In this document: piece after piece, positions 21,155 to 28,807 of the stretch
How the letters are laid out: every line of letters starts with the position of its first letter
How positions within the stretch are numbered: position 1 is the first letter of the stretch
Assembly (NCBI RefSeq): GCF_002161055.1
Contig: NZ_NFLT01000016.1
Location: 1 to 35,062 of the forward strand
Direction of reading: 5' to 3'
Origin: Tyzzerella sp. An114
GTDB taxonomy: Bacteria > Bacillota > Clostridia > Lachnospirales > Anaerotignaceae
DNA length: 35,062 bases
Notes under the pieces: generated by a model
The model's database searches: none
The model's input: only the letters and a program-made list of their open reading frames with translations
Told to the model about the DNA's origin: nothing
Position numbers and translations under genes: made by a program

Positions 21155-22882
21155 ATGATTGACAATGATAAAATAGACAGCATTGCTGATGTTTTTGAAA
21201 ATCGTTTCAGTAAGATTAACAGACGTATTTTAATTGAAATAGGCACTATTTTAAATGAAATAGGAGAACTTACCCCCTCTCAAGCTAAAAAACTTCAACA
21301 AATGTATACTTACAGTTATAATTTGAATAAAATAACAAAACAATTATCAGAAGTTTCAGGTAAAAGTATTGAGGATATTAAAAAAATATATGAAAATGTA
21401 GCAAAAGAGGAATATGACTGGTCAAAACCTTTTTATGATGCTAAAGAAATTAATCAGATACCATTTAATGAGAATATACTACTACAAAATATAATTAAAA
21501 GTGGAATGGCTTTAACAAATAATACTTTTAAAAATATAAGTAGGACAACAGCAATAGGCATAAAAACATATAATGGATTTAAAGATATATGCTCTTTTTA
21601 TAATGACACAATAGATAAAGCTATTACAGCTGTTGCAACAGGTGTTGATGATTATAATAAGGTTATACGTCAATCTGTGAAGGATTTAGGTGGAAGTGGT
21701 TTGAGATTAAAATATGAAAGTGGATATACAAGAAGAATAGATAGTGCTGTGAGACAAAATATAATTGATGGTGTAGGATATATTACTCAAAATATAGCTA
21801 AACAAAACGGAATTGATTTTGGAGCTAATGGGGTTGAAATATCTGCCCACAGTCCCTCTGCTCCTGACCATTTACCATATCAGGGTAAACAATATACAAA
21901 TGAAGAATTTGATTATATACAATCAACTCTTAAAAGACCTATTGGGGAGTGGAACTGTCGCCATTTTGCATATCCAATTATAATGGGTGTAAGTATTCCG
22001 GCAAACTCTGAGTCTGAGTTAAAGAGTATGGAAAGATATTCCAATGAAATTATTTATATTGATGGTTCAAAATATACAAGATATGAATGTACTCAAATAC
22101 AAAGAAAATTAGAAAAAAAAATAAGATATGCTAGGGAGGAAAGAGAACTTTATAAAACTGTTAAAGATAATGAACTCCAAAAAAGAGTAACAGAAAAGAT
22201 AAGAATTTTGACTAATAAATATATTGATGTCAGTAAAAAAGCCGGTTTGCCCATGAGAGTAGATAGGTCAAAAATTATTGTTAGTAATATTAAAAAAATA
22301 AATAATATTCCTAAAGTAAAAACTATTGTAAATGAAAATATTAGAATATTTTCTAAAAATGAGATTGAAGAAATTGCAAAAGAAACAAATAAAATAATTG
22401 ATAAATATGTTGAAAAAGAAAGTAGATGGAGTGGCAAAATTATTGTTGATAATAATGATAAATTACAATATGGAAAACTATGGAACTGTGATATAAGGAC
22501 AATGTCAGAAACATCTCCTCATATAATACTTCATGAACAGCTTCATGCTCGTTCCATTAGCTATTTTGATAGAGAAACATATATTAAATATGGAATTATT
22601 GAAGAGGCTACTATTCAATTTTTATGTCAAGAGATAAGTAATAAAGAAAATATAGAAATAATTTCATCTCAATATGATGACTATGTTAATTCACTTCGAA
22701 AATTAAATAAGTTGTTGAAAATTTTCGATAATGATACAGACTTTGCTGTTTATCTTATAAATATTGATGTAGATAAAAGATTAGATTGGATTGAAAATAA
22801 AATAAATGATAAAATATATTTAGATGGAACAATAGAGGAATCTATGGAGTTGAATGAATTACTTGAAAGTTTAAGAGGGTGA
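21155..22882 (+). CDS. Minor capsid protein (Phage_min_cap2) with C-terminal zincin-like domain
   Basis: This 575-aa protein has two parts. Residues about 1-350 match phage minor capsid protein 2: YTRRIDSAVRQNIIDGVGYI, VEISAHSPSAPDHLPYQGKQ and RPIGEWNCRHFAYPIIMGVS. Residues about 395-575 are extra. They contain HEQLH (460-464), a zincin metallopeptidase motif HExxH, and EEAT at 483-486, the right distance for a third Glu ligand as in gluzincins. Ordinary homologues of this capsid protein end near the first part. Phages are known to attach polymorphic toxin domains to such MuF-like head proteins, delivered with the DNA. A small gene follows immediately and could be the immunity partner. Ejected protease or decoration enzyme: inferred. 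Confidence 0.85.
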   Translation: MIDNDKIDSIADVFENRFSKINRRILIEIGTILNEIGELTPSQAKKLQQMYTYSYNLNKITKQLSEVSGKSIEDIKKIYENVAKEEYDWSKPFYDAKEINQIPFNENILLQNIIKSGMALTNNTFKNISRTTAIGIKTYNGFKDICSFYNDTIDKAITAVATGVDDYNKVIRQSVKDLGGSGLRLKYESGYTRRIDSAVRQNIIDGVGYITQNIAKQNGIDFGANGVEISAHSPSAPDHLPYQGKQYTNEEFDYIQSTLKRPIGEWNCRHFAYPIIMGVSIPANSESELKSMERYSNEIIYIDGSKYTRYECTQIQRKLEKKIRYAREERELYKTVKDNELQKRVTEKIRILTNKYIDVSKKAGLPMRVDRSKIIVSNIKKINNIPKVKTIVNENIRIFSKNEIEEIAKETNKIIDKYVEKESRWSGKIIVDNNDKLQYGKLWNCDIRTMSETSPHIILHEQLHARSISYFDRETYIKYGIIEEATIQFLCQEISNKENIEIISSQYDDYVNSLRKLNKLLKIFDNDTDFAVYLINIDVDKRLDWIENKINDKIYLDGTIEESMELNELLESLRG

Positions 22883-22890
22883 TAAGTTGT

Positions 22891-23109
22891 ATGACTGCAT
22901 TAGAAATTGTTGAAAGGATAAAAAGAAAAGACAATACAGATGATGAATGGCTACAAATAATGAAAGATATTATAACATTTTTAAAAGAAAATCCTGACAG
23001 TGAGGACAGAAAATATTTTGTTCCTCTTGGTTATAGTGAAATGGTAACAATGATATGCGATGGAATATTACGAGAAAGGGGAAGTAGTTTAGAGGAGTAT
23101 TTTGATTAA
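22891..23109 (+). CDS. Small protein after the zincin-fusion gene, candidate immunity protein
   Basis: This 72-aa acidic, helical protein (TALEIVERIKRKDNTDDEWL, then FVPLGYSEMVTMICDGILRE) starts at an ATG 11 nt after AAGAGGG. An in-frame GTG at 22879 overlaps the previous stop. It is directly 3' of the minor capsid-zincin gene and before an intergenic region, the usual position of immunity genes for MuF-type toxins. No family is recognised. It could instead be an ordinary head-region hypothetical protein. Confidence 0.6.
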   Translation: MTALEIVERIKRKDNTDDEWLQIMKDIITFLKENPDSEDRKYFVPLGYSEMVTMICDGILRERGSSLEEYFD

Positions 23110-23252
23110 TAAAAAGGTGTCTTTGAGTACAGACGTTAAACAGGCTCTTTTTTTATGTAATTTTTTGAAATTTGGGCGGAACCCCGAAAAACTATCAAGG
23201 TGAGCAGAAAGAACTGTGATAACAAACTGAAAATCGAAGGGAGAGACTTTAA
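23110..23252 (+). other. Non-coding, possibly structured leader of the scaffold gene
   Basis: No gene. Short hairpins are visible: GTCT/AGAC at about 23118-23133, GGG/CCC at about 23175-23186, and TATCA/TGATA enclosing CAG/CTG over about 23193-23225. The base composition is less AT-rich than the surroundings, suggesting conserved RNA or a regulatory site. GGGAGAG is the ribosome binding site of the scaffold gene. Confidence 0.4.
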
Positions 23253-23825
23253 ATGACAAGAGAAGAAATCAAAAATATTTTTCCGGAAGCCACAAATGAA
23301 CAGCTTAAAAATATACTTGATATAAATACAAAGGATATAGGAAGGGCTAAAGGTGATTTTGATAATATAAAATCTAATTTAGATAAAGCTCAAGAAACTA
23401 TTACAGACTATGAAAAAACTATTTCTGAATTAAAAAAAGATATTGAAAGTGAAGAAAATTTCAAAGTTAAATTTCAGGAGCTTGAGAAAAGAATAGCCGA
23501 TGAAAAAGCTGAAAATGAAAGGAAGAAAAAAGAAGCTGAAATTGAAGCTGATTATAAATCACGTTTTGAGAAAATTGTAGGAGAAAACAAATGGCGTGAT
23601 GAACTAACAGAAAAAGCCGTTTATTATGAGTTTAAAAAGGCTATAAGTGATAAAGTCAATAAGGGAAAAGGTGATAAAGATATTTTTGATGAGTTGACAA
23701 AAGATAAAAATTATTATAAAAATCCCAATTCACCTTCCGATATGAGTGGAATGGGAGATATAAAAACATCAACTGTTACAGATAATCAAGCTAGAGCTGT
23801 AATGGGATTACCACCAATAAAATAA
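23253..23825 (+). CDS. Capsid scaffold protein (phage gp20-like)
   Basis: This 190-aa highly charged coiled-coil protein (AKGDFDNIKSNLDKAQETIT, then KELEKRIADEKAENERKKKE-like stretches) ends in PSDMSGMGDIKTSTVTDNQA and RAVMGLPPIK. It matches the phage minor structural GP20/scaffold family: N-terminal MTREEIKNIFPEATNEQLK and a conserved C-terminal capsid-binding tail. It shapes the prohead and leaves before DNA packaging. It sits directly before the major capsid gene, as expected. Confidence 0.88.
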   Translation: MTREEIKNIFPEATNEQLKNILDINTKDIGRAKGDFDNIKSNLDKAQETITDYEKTISELKKDIESEENFKVKFQELEKRIADEKAENERKKKEAEIEADYKSRFEKIVGENKWRDELTEKAVYYEFKKAISDKVNKGKGDKDIFDELTKDKNYYKNPNSPSDMSGMGDIKTSTVTDNQARAVMGLPPIK

Positions 23826-23846
23826 TAAGAGAGGAGAAAAAATATT

Positions 23847-24722
23847 ATGGCAAATTCAATTACTTTATTTAAAAAATATATTGACCTTTTAGATGAGGTT
23901 TATAAAGTTTCATCACTTACAGGAATTTTAGATGGAGACAATACTCTTGTTAGAATGGGAGCTAATGCTAATGAGATTATAATTCCTAAATTATCTATGG
24001 ATGGTCTTGCAGATTATTCTAGGAATGGAGGATATGTTTCTGGTAATGTAAGTCTTACAAATGAGACCGTAAAATTTAATTATGATAGAGGGCGTAAATT
24101 TTCAGTTGATAATATGGATAATGAGGAAACAGCCGGTATAGCTTTTGGTAGATTATCAGGTGAATTTATAAGAACAAAAGTAATTCCGGAAATGGATGCT
24201 TTTCGTTTTGCTATGTATGCAGGATCAGATGGAATTTCAAAAATTTCAGCAGGGGCAACGCTTTCTGATGGAGCAAGTGTTTTAACAGCTCTTATTTCTG
24301 CACAGAATAAAATGGATGAAGATGAAGTGCCACAGGAAAATAGAATTTTATTTATTACACCTACTCATTATAATGCTGTTTACAATGTAGATACAACTAA
24401 GTCAAAAGAAGTACTTAATAGTTTTAGTCAGATTGTAAAAGTACCACAGTCACGTTTTTACACAGCTATTGACCTCTTAGATGGAACAACAGATGATGAA
24501 CTTGCAGGAGGATTTAAAAAAGCTGACCTTGGAAAAGATATTAATTTTATGGTGATTCATAAACCATGTGTTTTACAGTATTCAAAACATACAGTAAATA
24601 AAGTTATTTCTCCAGAATTAAATCAGGATAGTGACGGTTGGCTTTTCTTCTATCGTGCTTATGGTTTAGCTGATGTTTACGAAAATAAATCAGCAGGAAT
24701 ATATCTTCACTACAAAGAGTGA
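23847..24722 (+). CDS. Major capsid protein
   Basis: This 291-aa protein has the order and features of an A118-type HK97-fold capsid: MANSITLFKKYIDLLDEVYK, then IIIPKLSMDGLADYSRNGGY, then FNYDRGRKFSVDNMDNEETA and IPEMDAFRFAMYAGSDG. About 415 copies would form the shell. It follows the scaffold gene by 21 bp with GAGAGGAG before the ATG. The length suits siphophage capsids that rely on a separate scaffold and lack a delta domain or protease. Confidence 0.88.
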   Translation: MANSITLFKKYIDLLDEVYKVSSLTGILDGDNTLVRMGANANEIIIPKLSMDGLADYSRNGGYVSGNVSLTNETVKFNYDRGRKFSVDNMDNEETAGIAFGRLSGEFIRTKVIPEMDAFRFAMYAGSDGISKISAGATLSDGASVLTALISAQNKMDEDEVPQENRILFITPTHYNAVYNVDTTKSKEVLNSFSQIVKVPQSRFYTAIDLLDGTTDDELAGGFKKADLGKDINFMVIHKPCVLQYSKHTVNKVISPELNQDSDGWLFFYRAYGLADVYENKSAGIYLHYKE

Positions 24723-24744
24723 GTATAAAATAGGAGGTTATTTT

Positions 24745-24894
24745 ATGGCAAAAACTGTTGGAATGGGTGTTGAAAATAAAAAAACATTAAATGAAAATAA
24801 GACAATAAAAAAATTGAGAGAAGATAATAAAAATCTAAAGACTGAAAATGAAAATTTAAAAAAAGAGATTGAGAGATTAAACTCATTAGAATAA
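24745..24894 (+). CDS. Small coiled-coil protein after the major capsid gene
   Basis: This 49-aa product starts MAKTVGMGVENKKTL and continues as a leucine-zipper-like helix (KLREDNKNLKTENENLKKEI). TAGGAGG precedes the ATG. Its position matches small head-completion or decoration proteins between capsid and connector genes. No family is recognised. Confidence 0.6.
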   Translation: MAKTVGMGVENKKTLNENKTIKKLREDNKNLKTENENLKKEIERLNSLE

Positions 24895-24911
24895 ACAGAG
24901 GAGGTGGTTTT

Positions 24912-25277
24912 GTGTATTATATTACATATTTTGAATATATTACTTTAGGTGGTTCAATCGTTGATGAAACCGTCTTTAACCGCTATCTGTTTATGTCTGA
25001 AAAAGAAATTGACAGAGAAACTTTTAACAGAATAAGAGGCATGCTAGATGTACCTAAAGCTGTTAAAATGCTTGTATTTGAACTTATAGAAATAAATTAT
25101 GTAAATGATTGTTCAAAAGAAAAAGTTTCAAGTGAGAGTGTAGGAAGTTGGTCAAAGACATATGTTAAGACAAATTTACAAAGTATTAATTCAATAAAAA
25201 AACAACTGGTACAGTCTTATTTATCAGGAATATGTGATGATAATGCTGTACCTTTGTTGTATAGAGGAGTTGATTAA
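24912..25277 (+). CDS. Head-tail connector (adaptor) protein
   Basis: This 121-aa helical protein starts at a GTG after GAGGTGG. Sequence such as TVFNRYLFMSEKEIDRETFN, then NRIRGMLDVPKAVKMLVFEL fits the gp15/YqbG-type adaptor that docks on the portal ring. It is the first of four small connector genes in canonical order after the capsid. Identification rests on order and pattern. Confidence 0.72.
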   Translation: MYYITYFEYITLGGSIVDETVFNRYLFMSEKEIDRETFNRIRGMLDVPKAVKMLVFELIEINYVNDCSKEKVSSESVGSWSKTYVKTNLQSINSIKKQLVQSYLSGICDDNAVPLLYRGVD

Positions 25278-25278
25278 T

Positions 25279-25602
25279 ATGTTCCCTCATAATTGTACAG
25301 TTTACAGAGAAGAAGAAGGAGTTTGGAAAAAATATTATGTTTATGGGGTGTTGTGGCAAGATGTAGAGGGCATAAATATATCAAAAAGTGGTTTAAAAGA
25401 TAGTAATACTTTAGAGTTATATATACCTTTTTCAAGGGATTTTAAGCCTCTTAAAAAGGATATTGTTTTAAAAGGCATATTTGATTATGAGATAAAAAAT
25501 AAACCTTCTGAGTTGTATTCTTTAGGCTCTGTAAGGGTTGTTACAACAGTAGATGTTTTTGATTTTGGAGAGTTAAAGCATTATAAGGTTGGTGGTAGAT
25601 AG
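25279..25602 (+). CDS. Head-closure/stopper-like protein (minor capsid)
   Basis: The start is the ATG at 25279 after GAGGAG, giving 107 aa; it begins MFPHNCTVYREEEGVWKKYY and is beta-rich. Second in the connector series, it matches the small minor capsid proteins of A118-like phages that close the head. It overlaps the next gene by one base (TAGTG). Confidence 0.68.
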   Translation: MFPHNCTVYREEEGVWKKYYVYGVLWQDVEGINISKSGLKDSNTLELYIPFSRDFKPLKKDIVLKGIFDYEIKNKPSELYSLGSVRVVTTVDVFDFGELKHYKVGGR

Positions 25603-26054
25603 TGAGAATAAATGTACCATTTGAACGTTTTGTAACAAATGATAATTGTACTGCAATTTTACAGTGGAACCCTAATTTCCAATCGAACTGGGAGAGAAGA
25701 TATGAGAGAGTACAAAGATTTGTTGACAGTGAAGTTATAAGACTTTGTGATCCATATACACCTTTTTATACAGGTATGTTAAAAAGAAGTGCTATTTTGG
25801 GAACTGTTATAGGAAAAGGTGAAGTTATTTGGAATATGCCTTATGCAAAATATTTATACTATGGGGTTTTAATGGTAAGCCCTACAACAGGTTCTTCTTG
25901 GGCAAAACTTGGAGAAAGAAAAATATTGACTGAAAAACATCTAAGTTTTAATGGAGCACCTAAAAGAGGAAAAATGTGGTTTGAAAGAATGAAATCGGAC
26001 CATAAAGATAAAATAATATCAGGTGCGAGAAGAGTTATGGGAGGTTTGGTATGA
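25602..26054 (+). CDS. Minor capsid/tail-completion protein (gp10-like)
   Basis: This 150-aa protein has VDSEVIRLCDPYTPFYTGML, then KRSAILGTVIGKGEVIWNMP and YAKYLYYG. This is the HK97 gp10-like or phage minor-capsid-3 pattern (xPxxTGxL, then PYAxxxxYG). It is third in the connector group, with a GTG start overlapping the previous stop. It contributes to tail joining. Confidence 0.8.
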   Translation: MRINVPFERFVTNDNCTAILQWNPNFQSNWERRYERVQRFVDSEVIRLCDPYTPFYTGMLKRSAILGTVIGKGEVIWNMPYAKYLYYGVLMVSPTTGSSWAKLGERKILTEKHLSFNGAPKRGKMWFERMKSDHKDKIISGARRVMGGLV

Positions 26055-26473
26055 ATATTATTAAAGCTATTCAAGATTACTTAAAGCAATTTGAAAAAAT
26101 GGAACTTAGACCTATTATGACTGACGGTACAGACAGTACTCCTGGAACTGTGGCTGTTGCACCTTCTGGAAATAGTAAAACTCTTGAAGATATTTGTGGC
26201 AATAGAACATATATAAATAATTATGTTTTCTATGCTAGGGAATACACTATAAGTGAAAAAGATCGTCAGGATAATTATGACTTTTTAGATGATTTTTTTG
26301 AATGGCTTGAAGATAATAATGATAAAGAAATTTATCCAGATATTGTAGGATATTATGTGGAAAATATATCGGCATCAAATGTTATGCTTTTTGATGTTGA
26401 TGATGATGGTCGTGGAACATATCAGATACAAATACAATTGAAATTAACAAAGAGGAGGAGATTAAATGGCTGA
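26051..26473 (+). CDS. Tail terminator/minor capsid protein
   Basis: This 140-aa protein reads YLKQFEKMELRPIMTDGTDS, NNYVFYAREYTISEKDRQDN, then FLDDFFEWLEDNN. It resembles the small minor capsid/tail terminator proteins immediately upstream of the tail tube gene in A118-like phages. Its ATG overlaps the previous gene by 4 bp, and it overlaps the tail tube start by 8 bp. Confidence 0.72.
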   Translation: MNIIKAIQDYLKQFEKMELRPIMTDGTDSTPGTVAVAPSGNSKTLEDICGNRTYINNYVFYAREYTISEKDRQDNYDFLDDFFEWLEDNNDKEIYPDIVGYYVENISASNVMLFDVDDDGRGTYQIQIQLKLTKRRRLNG

Positions 26474-26963
26474 GGCAACTAAAATAAAAAGAAGTAAAGT
26501 TGCAACATTTTTAAATACAGGAGGAAGCTCAGAGGCAACTTGGTCTCTTGTGGGAAATGGTGTTACAAGTATGACTATAAGTTATAATCCACAAAAAAGT
26601 GATGAAACGTATATACATCAGGATAGTGGTACAACTGATGTTGAAAGCTACAAACCTACATCAGCAGTACCAATGACAGCTTATAAAGGCGATCCTGTAT
26701 TTGATTTTGTAGATGGCTTGAGAAAGAAAAGAGCTGTTTTAGGTGATGCCAGAACAGAGGTATGTATTGTTTATTTATATGAGACTGAAGAAACAGGAGC
26801 ATATCCGGCAGAGAAAAATATTTGCTCCATACAAATTGATGACTTTGGAGGAGATGGTGGAAGTTCAGCTGTGATTAATTTTACAATTAATTTTATAGGT
26901 GACCCTATTATAGGAACTTTCAATCCAAGTACAAAGAGTTTTACTGAAAAGGGCGATGCATGA
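26466..26963 (+). CDS. Major tail tube protein
   Basis: This 165-aa protein has a beta-rich sequence typical of siphophage tail tubes: KVATFLNTGGSSEATWSLVG, then SYNPQKSDETYIHQDSGTTD, then FDFVDGLRKKRAVLGDARTE and VINFTINFIGDPIIGTFN. It polymerises into the tube around the tape measure. The AGGAGGAG site overlaps the end of the previous gene. Position before the two chaperone genes and tape measure is canonical. Confidence 0.82.
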   Translation: MAEATKIKRSKVATFLNTGGSSEATWSLVGNGVTSMTISYNPQKSDETYIHQDSGTTDVESYKPTSAVPMTAYKGDPVFDFVDGLRKKRAVLGDARTEVCIVYLYETEETGAYPAEKNICSIQIDDFGGDGGSSAVINFTINFIGDPIIGTFNPSTKSFTEKGDA

Positions 26964-26964
26964 T

Positions 26965-27390
26965 ATGAATAATATAAAAATAAGAGATACAAAAGTTAGA
27001 TTAAAAGTTAATGGTGATGAAAATATGATTATATCTTTTGATCCTGATGATGTTGGTTTTATAGAGAGATATTATAGTTTAGTTGATTTTTTAAATAAAA
27101 AGCAAAATAATTATATAACAGAAGCACAGAATATTGATAATTCTGATGAATCAAAAGAAGTTAAAACTCGTGAAGGCATAAAATTGCTCGCAAAAATGTG
27201 TAGAGAAATAAAAGAGCAGTTTGGTATAGTTTTCGGAGAGGAAATAATAAATAAAATTTTTGGAGATTCATTAAATCAGAAAATGTTTGAGGATTTTTTA
27301 TATGGTATAGCTCCATATATAAATAAAAACAGAACTGAAAAATTATCAAAATATATGTCTGATGATGAAGAAACCGGTGTTATGAAATGA
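26965..27390 (+). CDS. Tail assembly chaperone (gpG-like)
   Basis: This 141-aa acidic helical protein starts at the ATG at 26965, well placed after AAAAGGG; the ATG at 26956 overlaps the previous stop but is too close. FEDFLYGIAPYINKNRTEKL lies near the end. Two genes before the tape measure, it fits the first tail chaperone. It overlaps the next gene by ATGA, implying coupling not a frameshift: no slippery heptamer is seen at the junction. Confidence 0.75.
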   Translation: MNNIKIRDTKVRLKVNGDENMIISFDPDDVGFIERYYSLVDFLNKKQNNYITEAQNIDNSDESKEVKTREGIKLLAKMCREIKEQFGIVFGEEIINKIFGDSLNQKMFEDFLYGIAPYINKNRTEKLSKYMSDDEETGVMK

Positions 27391-27953
27391 TTGATTTGTT
27401 TATTAAAGGATACCCGACAAAAATAAAGATTGATAATAATGTTTATGACATAAATTGTGATTATAAAACAGGGATTAAAATTATTTTAGCTATGGAAGAT
27501 AAAGAACTTACTCAAAGTGAAAAAAATATAATACTCTTAAACCTCTTATACAAAGAAATACCTAAAGATTATATAAAGGCTTTGGAACAAGGTGTAAAAT
27601 TTTTAAATTGTGGTGAAGCATCTATAGAAAGTAATACAAATGGTGTTAGAGTGTATTCTTTTGTTCATGATAGTAAATATATATTTTCTGCTGTTAATAA
27701 AGTTTTAAATGGTAAACTTGGACGAGGTGAATTTATACATTGGTGGGAGTTTTTTATGGCTTTTATGGATATGCCTGAAGATTGTCAAATGAGTAGGATT
27801 ATGTCTTTTAGATTGAGATATGCTAACGGTAAATTATCAAAAGAGGAATTAAAGTTGTATAATAAATATAGATATATATATGAAATTCCTGAAGAACTTA
27901 CAGAGGTTGAAAAATATAAGTATGATATGTTTATGAAAGCCTTAAATGGATAA
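27387..27953 (+). CDS. Gp15-family tail assembly protein (second chaperone)
   Basis: This 188-aa protein fits the bacteriophage Gp15 family of A118-like phages: VYDINCDYKTGIKIILAMED near the N-terminus and FIHWWEFFMAFMDMPEDCQM, then SRIMSFRLRYANGKLSKEEL in the C-terminal half. It acts with the preceding protein to keep the tape measure soluble before tail assembly. It starts within the previous stop. Between it and the tape measure a moron has been inserted. Confidence 0.85.
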   Translation: MIDLFIKGYPTKIKIDNNVYDINCDYKTGIKIILAMEDKELTQSEKNIILLNLLYKEIPKDYIKALEQGVKFLNCGEASIESNTNGVRVYSFVHDSKYIFSAVNKVLNGKLGRGEFIHWWEFFMAFMDMPEDCQMSRIMSFRLRYANGKLSKEELKLYNKYRYIYEIPEELTEVEKYKYDMFMKALNG

Positions 27954-27956
27954 TAA

Positions 27957-28004
27957 TTGAAATATACACTTCTATATGATACTATATTTTTATAATATCA
28001 TATA
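27957..28004 (+). promoter_or_regulatory. Moron promoter with perfect inverted repeat
   Basis: TTGAAA (27957-27962), 17 bp, TACTAT (27980-27985). TATATGATA (27973-27981) and TATCATATA (27996-28004) form a perfect 9-bp inverted repeat around the -10 and start site, a probable operator. AGGGGGGG follows as ribosome binding site. Confidence 0.7.
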
Positions 28005-28017
28005 AGGGGGGGATATT

Positions 28018-28725
28018 ATGGGGGCTTACGGTTCACCAGAGCTTTATCCTTTTGATAATAATGATAATAGCTCTAAAAACAAGAAAAATATAACTAATAA
28101 AAAATCCTATATAAGCAAATCCAGTATTACAATTTTTATATTAAGTGCTTTCTTTTGGATATCTTTATTTCTTTTATCTGGAAAAAGTTTGGCATCACTA
28201 TTTTTCGGATTAGTTTTTGCTTCTGCTTTTTGTGCTTTTGGAAACTTAATATTTATATTGCTTTGTAAAATCAGAGGAGTTAAAAATGGTATATATTCAA
28301 AAACTTTTTTGATTTCTTTGATTATGATAGTAGTTTCATTTATTGGATTTGGTTTTACTGCTGTTAGTGGAACAAATAGTAAAACAGTAAATATGACTAA
28401 AGAGGAGTATATCAATTCCTATGAGTCTATTTCCTATGATGATTTAATAAGAAATCCTGACAAATATGTAGGTAAGGTTATATATGTAAATTTATATGTC
28501 ACACAGGAAATTATAGGTGGAGTTGTTACTGAATATGGTTACGTTGGAAATGACAACGGAAATGAATGGTATGTCCATTATAATTTGGCAAAGGGAGAGT
28601 CTAGAATAATAAAAGGTGATACAGTTGGATTTTATGGGGAATTTGCTGGATTAACAGAGATGAAAACAGCTGTGACAAATACTAAAGTATTAATACCTAA
28701 ACTTGAGGCTAAATACAGAGAGTAG
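28018..28725 (+). CDS. Membrane protein with C-terminal OB-like domain (phage moron)
   Basis: This 235-aa protein has an N-terminal GSPELYPFDNN tail and three membrane helices at about 36-53, 58-83 and 96-117. An external or cytoplasmic domain at about 130-235 (DDLIRNPDKYVGKVIYVNLY, then ESRIIKGDTVGFYGEFAG) resembles tRNA_anti-like OB folds found in Firmicute membrane proteins. It interrupts the otherwise strict tail gene order. It has its own promoter with an inverted-repeat operator and its own terminator, so it is probably expressed in the lysogen. Likely roles are superinfection exclusion or host-fitness modification. No signal peptidase or catalytic motif is seen. Confidence 0.75.
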   Translation: MGAYGSPELYPFDNNDNSSKNKKNITNKKSYISKSSITIFILSAFFWISLFLLSGKSLASLFFGLVFASAFCAFGNLIFILLCKIRGVKNGIYSKTFLISLIMIVVSFIGFGFTAVSGTNSKTVNMTKEEYINSYESISYDDLIRNPDKYVGKVIYVNLYVTQEIIGGVVTEYGYVGNDNGNEWYVHYNLAKGESRIIKGDTVGFYGEFAGLTEMKTAVTNTKVLIPKLEAKYRE

Positions 28726-28752
28726 ATTATTTTACAATTTAATATTTTTTAT

Positions 28753-28781
28753 AAAGCACTCACTTTTGTGGGTGCTTTTTT
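28753..28781 (+). terminator. Terminator of the moron
   Basis: AAAGCACTCAC (28753-28763) pairs with GTGGGTGCTTT (28768-28778), with one G-U pair and a TTTT loop, followed by Ts to 28781. It isolates the moron; late transcripts must read through it to reach the tape measure. Confidence 0.85.
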
Positions 28782-28807
28782 GATGCAGAAAAAGAAAGGA
28801 GGTATAA

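Noticed and set aside
23110-23252. Hammerhead or other known ribozyme before the scaffold gene
   Set aside because: The CUGAUGA core of a hammerhead is absent and I could not fit another known ribozyme or riboswitch.
27340-27400. Possible programmed frameshift between the two tail chaperone genes
   Set aside because: The genes overlap by ATGA and I see no slippery heptamer or following structure; each has a normal start.
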